This document shows, piece after piece, positions 62,230 to 64,000 of a stretch of DNA of 64,000 bases. The position numbers and the translations under genes were made by a program. Position 1 is the stretch's first letter. Every line of letters starts with the position of its first letter. The notes beneath the pieces are model-generated. The model did not search any database and was not told the DNA's origin. It was given only the letters and a program-made list of their open reading frames with translations. Source of the stretch: Eulemur rufifrons (taxonomy: Eukaryota > Chordata > Mammalia > Primates > Lemuridae); the NCBI RefSeq assembly GCF_041146395.1, contig NC_091008.1, positions 5,221,501-5,285,500 on the forward strand. The letters run 5' to 3'.

Positions 62230-64000
62230 GCTTGTCTTCTAGGGTTTTGTAAAACTTTTCTGCATACACAAAATAACCTTCCAGTGAGAGACAGTGGGGT
62301 CTTCCTTTCTCCACTGAGAATGGCAGACAAGTGAAAAAGGAAACCCATCCAAACCACAGGCACGTGACAGGTAAGAGACAGCGTTTGGGGCTGACTAGTC
62401 AAACAAATCCTCATTCAGGTCCTGCCAGAAGCACTGAGGTTTCACAAGGCGAACCCTTGAATTTGGTTTTCCTCATTTCCATTACATTTGCTTGACAGAC
62501 ACTGAGCCCCCCCAGGAAAGAACCATTAACTACATCACCATAATCCTCTCAAACATTCGAGTTCACTTTGTATCATGAATTTTCTTTTGCTTTCCTTCTT
62601 TTTTTAAAAAAAAAGTTTTAAAAACAATTCCTCAAAGAAAATATGTGGTTTTACATTTGCTAACTTAGGAATCTTCTGTTCCTTCTCTTGTCACTACAAC
62701 TTTTCTTTTGGACTTAGCTTGATTCATATTCATGCCTAGTACCTGACATAAGGTTCTTATGTTTGGTAGCTATCAACTTAATCAAATCATTTATATCACA
62801 CAGCATTAAAATACTACATTTTGGCAATACACTTCATTCCACATGTCTGAACACTTTAGGATTTCAGGCATTCATCAGTGGAAATGTGGCTTGTTGATTA
62901 GTTTGCCAATCCTTCAAAAGTCAAAATAAGCCTTTCTTTATGTCACTGATGAGTTACAAAGACTACATGTGAAAGCAGATTTTTCCAAAACTATTATACA
63001 AAAGGTAGAGTCTTCTAATAATGAGACAAGAATAAATCAGCTGAAATACATACTAATCATGCATTTGAATCATTGGTTCACCTTTCTTCCTTGTCTAATT
63101 GTTTCAGGTTTTTAAAAGAATACCATTCACTTTATTCTACTCCCATATAACCAACCACCATTTGCTGTTAATGTGGTAAACCATTAACCCAGATAAACTG
63201 CTGCAGTGTGAAAATAGTTACAATATACTAGAAATCTAAAGCACATGTAACAAAATGTAACAAAATAATATTCAAACTAATGAATTAAAATTTCAGATAC
63301 TCCTTAAATCCTAATTCTTTCAATAATAAATAGATATATACCATTATATTGATATTAACTAATAAATGATTGCAGTATGCCATGAGAATCCATTCCATTT
63401 TATATCTGTCATAACACCAAAAACATACTTTCTAAGGACTCAGCTTCCAATAGAACAAAGTAGATGATATACATAATTCTCTTTTTAAAATATGCTAGTG
63501 GTTTTTTTTAACCTAGGAATAGTAAAAAATTTGGTGTTCAGACAGGCTTGGGGAACAAAGGAAACTCACCCCATTATTCTTCTTCTGAGGAGGGCATAAA
63601 GATGCAAAACCAAAATGCCAGGAAGTGGGTAGGGCCTGCAGCTTCTCTTTTGACCTATGTTCTCAAGCGCACGTTACCAGAGAGTAGCACACGTGCAGCC
63701 CACGTGTCTAGGCCCGAAGGCTGCATACCAAGAGATCATACGGAGACAATGCACGAGCTGCTCATTCTTCTCTTGGGAATGCTAAACCAAACCTTACTGT
63801 GAAACCAGCTCTGAAAATCAGCTACCCTTCTGAAAAGTTTCTGAAATTATTATTCTCCATAAGACAACAGTAAAATGAATAATGATGGGGTAGGAGATCA
63901 GTGTATTTGTATAATAGAAACAAGGCCTAGCTGGACTTAATAAGGTGATCTCCTTACTTACTAGAGGCCCTTATCTAGAAAATGAGAGAAGAGATCAAGC
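62230..64000. other. Unassigned intronic sequence
   Basis: AT-rich up to 63540, then a more mixed stretch with several CACGTG-type words at 63660-63710. A splice-like 15-bp pocket lies on the minus strand at 63570-63584. No gene is claimed. Confidence 0.4.

Overview
This is a stretch of nuclear DNA from a strepsirrhine primate, most likely a Malagasy lemur. The Alu copies have the strepsirrhine wording 'gcctgagcaagagcgagacc'. The copy at 45345-45686 also carries the lemur-type middle ('tatggacagctaaaaatata') and right-arm ('ggctgatgccacggcactca') variants. Several short L1 3' ends carry the strepsirrhine terminus 'gtacccccataatatgctga'. Nothing bacterial or viral was seen.

The only host coding sequence I can support is one 45-bp collagen exon on the minus strand at 24612-24656. 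It encodes five Gly-X-Y triplets (GPPGKRGKRGRRGES), has a consensus acceptor and donor, and splits Gly codons at both ends. From memory this matches the start of the first collagenous domain of COL25A1 (collagen XXV, CLAC-P), a neuronal and muscle type II transmembrane collagen. The rest of the window then reads as two large COL25A1 introns: about 39 kb upstream and about 25 kb downstream of the exon in the gene's direction.

Layout. Bases 1-5838 hold a Tigger1 DNA transposon, cut at the window's left edge, with a composite young L1 inserted into its transposase at 926-4503. A 14-bp target-site duplication flanks the whole composite. Its order (L1 with poly(A), old L1 fragment, second young L1 3' end, final poly(A)) fits a 3' transduction. 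From 5.8 to 24 kb there are an Alu, MIR copies, hAT and Tigger MITEs, L1 3' ends and microsatellites. From 24.6 to 45 kb lie the exon, a degraded coiled-coil-like retrocopy candidate (about 26.65-27.85 kb), and scattered MIR, L2, FLAM and L1 fragments. From 45 to 53 kb is Alu-rich: one lemur-type Alu and two older ones with recognisable TSDs, one monomeric Alu, and a local 110-bp duplication. From 53 to 64 kb there are L2 and MIR relics, microsatellites, and a small palindromic insertion near 60.9 kb.

The most unusual items are the composite L1, an in-frame alternative donor inside the COL25A1 exon that would drop exactly three Gly-X-Y triplets, the local duplication at 48.3/48.9 kb, and the palindromic insertion at 60.86-60.92 kb. 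Repeat family names are by eye and from memory; no database was searched.
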